DNA of 64,000 nt from positions 977,256-1,041,255 of the forward strand of contig NZ_JH584235.1 of NCBI RefSeq assembly GCF_000241465.1. Direction: 5' to 3'. The notes below the pieces were generated by a model. The model ran no database searches. It saw nothing but the letters and a program-made list of their open reading frames with translations, and was not told the DNA's origin. Positions 62,276-64,000 of the stretch are shown piece by piece (the first letter of the stretch is position 1; each line of letters begins with the position of its first letter). Made by a program: the position numbers and the translations under genes. The stretch is from Sphingomonas echinoides ATCC 14820. GTDB taxonomy: Bacteria; Pseudomonadota; Alphaproteobacteria; Sphingomonadales; Sphingomonadaceae.

Positions 62276-63241
62276 ATGACCGTTCGCTTTTTAAAATCTG
62301 CCGCAGTGATCGCCAGTCTGGCCGTCGCGCCGGTCGCTTATGCGCAGAACGCCGCCCCCACCGCAGCCGCTGCTCCAGCGGATTTCTACAAGATGAAGCT
62401 TGGCAGCTTCACGATCGTCGCACTGTCGGACGGCATCTTCTCGCTGCCGACCGACCAATTGCTGGTGGAGCGGACGCCCGGCGAAGTGAAGGCAATCCTG
62501 ACGGCGGCGAATGCGCCCACGCTCGAACCCACCTCGGTCAACGCCTATCTGATCGACACGGGGTCGCGCCGCATTCTCGTCGATAGCGGCAGTGGCAGCT
62601 ATTTCGGCCCGACGCTCGGGCGCGCGATCACCGCGTTGAAGGCAGCGGGCTATAAGCCCGAGGATATTGACGAGGTGCTGATCACGCATCTGCATCCCGA
62701 CCATGTCGGCGGCCTCTCGGTCGGCGGCGCGCGCGTGTTTCCCAACGCGACGATCCGCATGGCGCAATCGGAACACGACTTCTGGCTCGACAAGGCCAAC
62801 CTCACCAAGGTCGATGCCTCGGTCCAATCATCCTTCGACGCGGCGGCCGCCTCGCTCGCACCCTATAGCGCGGCGGGCCGGGTCAAGCCGTTCAAGCCAG
62901 GCGAGACGATTGCGCCCGGCGTAACGGCGGTGTCGCTGCCCGGGCACACGGCGGGCCATACCGGCTACCGTGTCGAGAGCGTCGGCAAGACGCTGCTCAT
63001 CTGGGGCGACGTGATGCACGTGGCAGTGGTGCAGTTGAAGGACCCTGCGGTGACGATCAAGTTCGACCTGTCGCAGGCCGAAGCCTCCCGATCGCGCGCC
63101 ACGATCATGGCCGATGCGGCGAAGCGCCACTATCTGGTCGCCGGGGCGCATCTGCACTTCCCCGGCATCGGTACGCTCAGCAAGGCCGCGCAGGAGTGGC
63201 AATGGACCCCCGTCCCCGCCACCCCAGCCAGCGCGCAATAG
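62276..63241 (+). CDS. Secreted metallo-beta-lactamase-fold hydrolase
   Basis: A 321-residue precursor with signal MTVRFLKSAAVIASLAVAPV, cleavage after AYA. The MBL zinc site is present: LITHLHPDHVGGLSV (HxHxDH, near residue 140), HTAGHTGY and LLIWGDVMHV, then a last His in LVAGAHLHFPG. This is the YtnP/AiiA-like quorum-quencher or general esterase branch. It could be a lactonase, but sequence alone does not tell. It has a 100-bp gap before and is followed by another hydrolase. Confidence 0.92.
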   Translation: MTVRFLKSAAVIASLAVAPVAYAQNAAPTAAAAPADFYKMKLGSFTIVALSDGIFSLPTDQLLVERTPGEVKAILTAANAPTLEPTSVNAYLIDTGSRRILVDSGSGSYFGPTLGRAITALKAAGYKPEDIDEVLITHLHPDHVGGLSVGGARVFPNATIRMAQSEHDFWLDKANLTKVDASVQSSFDAAAASLAPYSAAGRVKPFKPGETIAPGVTAVSLPGHTAGHTGYRVESVGKTLLIWGDVMHVAVVQLKDPAVTIKFDLSQAEASRSRATIMADAAKRHYLVAGAHLHFPGIGTLSKAAQEWQWTPVPATPASAQ

Positions 63242-63338
63242 CCCGCGCGTCGCCGCACCGGCCGATCGCTTTTCCCCGGCGCAGCACGGTGGCAACCTCC
63301 CGAACCGCCACCGTCTCGCCTAACCAACGGAGACTATC

Positions 63339-64000
63339 GTGGCCTATGTAACCAGCGCAGACGGCATCCAGATCTATTATAAGGACTGGGGCCCCAAGGA
63401 TGCTCAGCCGATCGTGTTCCACCACGGCTGGCCGCTGTCGTCGGATGATTGGGACGCGCAGATGCTGTTCTTCCTGGCCAATGGCTACCGTGTCGTCGCG
63501 CACGATCGTCGCGGCCATGGCCGGTCGGAGCAAGCGGTCGGCAACCACGACATGGACCATTATGCCGCCGACGCCTCTGCCGTCGCCGAGCATCTCGACC
63601 TCAAAAATGCGGTGCATATCGGCCATTCGACCGGCGGCGGTGAAGTGGCGCGCTATGTCGCGAAGTTCGGCGAGCCGCAGGGCCGTGTGGCCAAGGCGGT
63701 GCTGGTCGCCGCCATCCCGCCCCTGATGCTGAAGACCGAAGCCAATCCCGGCGGCACGCCGATCGAAGTGTTCGACAGCTTCCGCAGCGCGCTCGCGGCG
63801 AACCGCGCGGCGTTCTTCCGCGATGTTGCGGCCGGCCCCTTCTATGGCTTCAACCGCGACCACGAAACGACGATCCCCGCCGTCATCGACAATTGGTGGC
63901 GCCAGGGCATGATGGGCAGCGCACAGGCGCACTATGACGGCATCAAGGCCTTCTCCGAAACCGATCAGACCGAAGATCTGAAGGCGATCTCCGTGCCCAC
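63339..64000 (+). CDS. Alpha/beta hydrolase, non-haem chloroperoxidase-like (partial, runs off the window)
   Basis: The visible 220 residues cover most of a typical 275-residue protein. It starts with GTG (MAYVTSADGIQIYYKDWGPK) after CGGAG. HHGWPLSSDDWDAQ is the oxyanion region, then RRGHGRSEQ, and the nucleophile Ser in HIGHSTGGGEVARYVAKFGE. These are hallmarks of aryl-esterase/haloperoxidase proteins that can use peracid or hydrolyse esters. The catalytic Asp and His would be past the window's end. Confidence 0.92.
   Translation, partial: MAYVTSADGIQIYYKDWGPKDAQPIVFHHGWPLSSDDWDAQMLFFLANGYRVVAHDRRGHGRSEQAVGNHDMDHYAADASAVAEHLDLKNAVHIGHSTGGGEVARYVAKFGEPQGRVAKAVLVAAIPPLMLKTEANPGGTPIEVFDSFRSALAANRAAFFRDVAAGPFYGFNRDHETTIPAVIDNWWRQGMMGSAQAHYDGIKAFSETDQTEDLKAISVP

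Overview
The window looks like chromosomal DNA of a Sphingomonas-type alphaproteobacterium (Sphingomonadales). The grounds are high GC content, dense gene packing with many 4-bp ATGA overlaps, GC-rich palindromic repeats between genes, and typical family members: an ArsR-methyltransferase fusion beside metF, an ScfR/RamB-type regulator beside isocitrate lyase, a TorF-family porin, an alginate_exp-type porin and bioFDA. I see no rRNA, tRNA, CRISPR array, prophage or insertion sequence. The genus is inferred, not proven.

Layout. 1-2.8 kb: methionine/SAM cycle operon on the minus strand (ArsR-methyltransferase regulator, metF, N-terminal MetH protein), with a promoter buried in a perfect 22-bp palindrome. 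2.9-4.4 kb: two small lipoproteins and an aldo/keto reductase. 4.6-8.7 kb: isocitrate lyase, an unnamed tandem winged-helix protein and an ScfR-type regulator; similar AT-rich sites precede the first and last. 9-12 kb: aconitase and a small membrane protein. 12.2-17.5 kb: secreted DUF1800/DUF1501 pair, Cu/Zn superoxide dismutase, MFS transporter. 17.7-26.6 kb: housekeeping and small genes (Bax-inhibitor-like protein, transglutaminase, BamB with a YfgM-like partner, PanB, a membrane protein/XRE pair, DUF427, ArsC-like protein, phosphoesterase, GNAT). 26.9-29.5 kb: complete BtuCDF/HmuTUV-type metal-chelate importer.

29.7-40.1 kb is a redox/electrophile-flavoured district: FMN reductase, two DoxX proteins, OsmC, isochorismatase-like hydrolase, XapX protein, a Tat-exported amidohydrolase with a Cys/His-rich tail, a VOC-fold protein, an outer-membrane porin, YoaK, and a divergent LysR/pirin pair. 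Nine plus-strand genes (31301-38366) are closely packed and read like one pathway of unknown substrate. 40.2-45.5 kb: TorF porin with an FNR-like site, SulP transporter plus beta-carbonic anhydrase, and an OmpR/EnvZ-type two-component system. 45.7-46.6 kb: a four-repeat lectin of the OAA/MBHA high-mannose-binding family. 47.1-52.9 kb: two ABC-2 permeases, HlyD adaptor and TolC channel without an ATPase, then a small membrane protein and a degenerate-looking methyltransferase. 53.2-56.3 kb: a double-permease NitT/TauT-type transporter whose ATPase is split by a single-base frameshift. 56.4-58.1 kb: a lower-GC OLD-like ATPase/TOPRIM gene, probably acquired and possibly a phage-defence gene. 58.3-61.4 kb: bioF-bioD-bioA. 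61.5-64 kb: two alpha/beta hydrolases and a secreted metallo-beta-lactamase-fold enzyme.

The best leads are the four-repeat lectin, the 31-38 kb pathway with its cysteine-tailed exported hydrolase, the OLD-like island, the ATPase-less exporter, the frameshifted ATPase, and the two regulator/operator arrangements at 2.7 kb and 6-8.7 kb.
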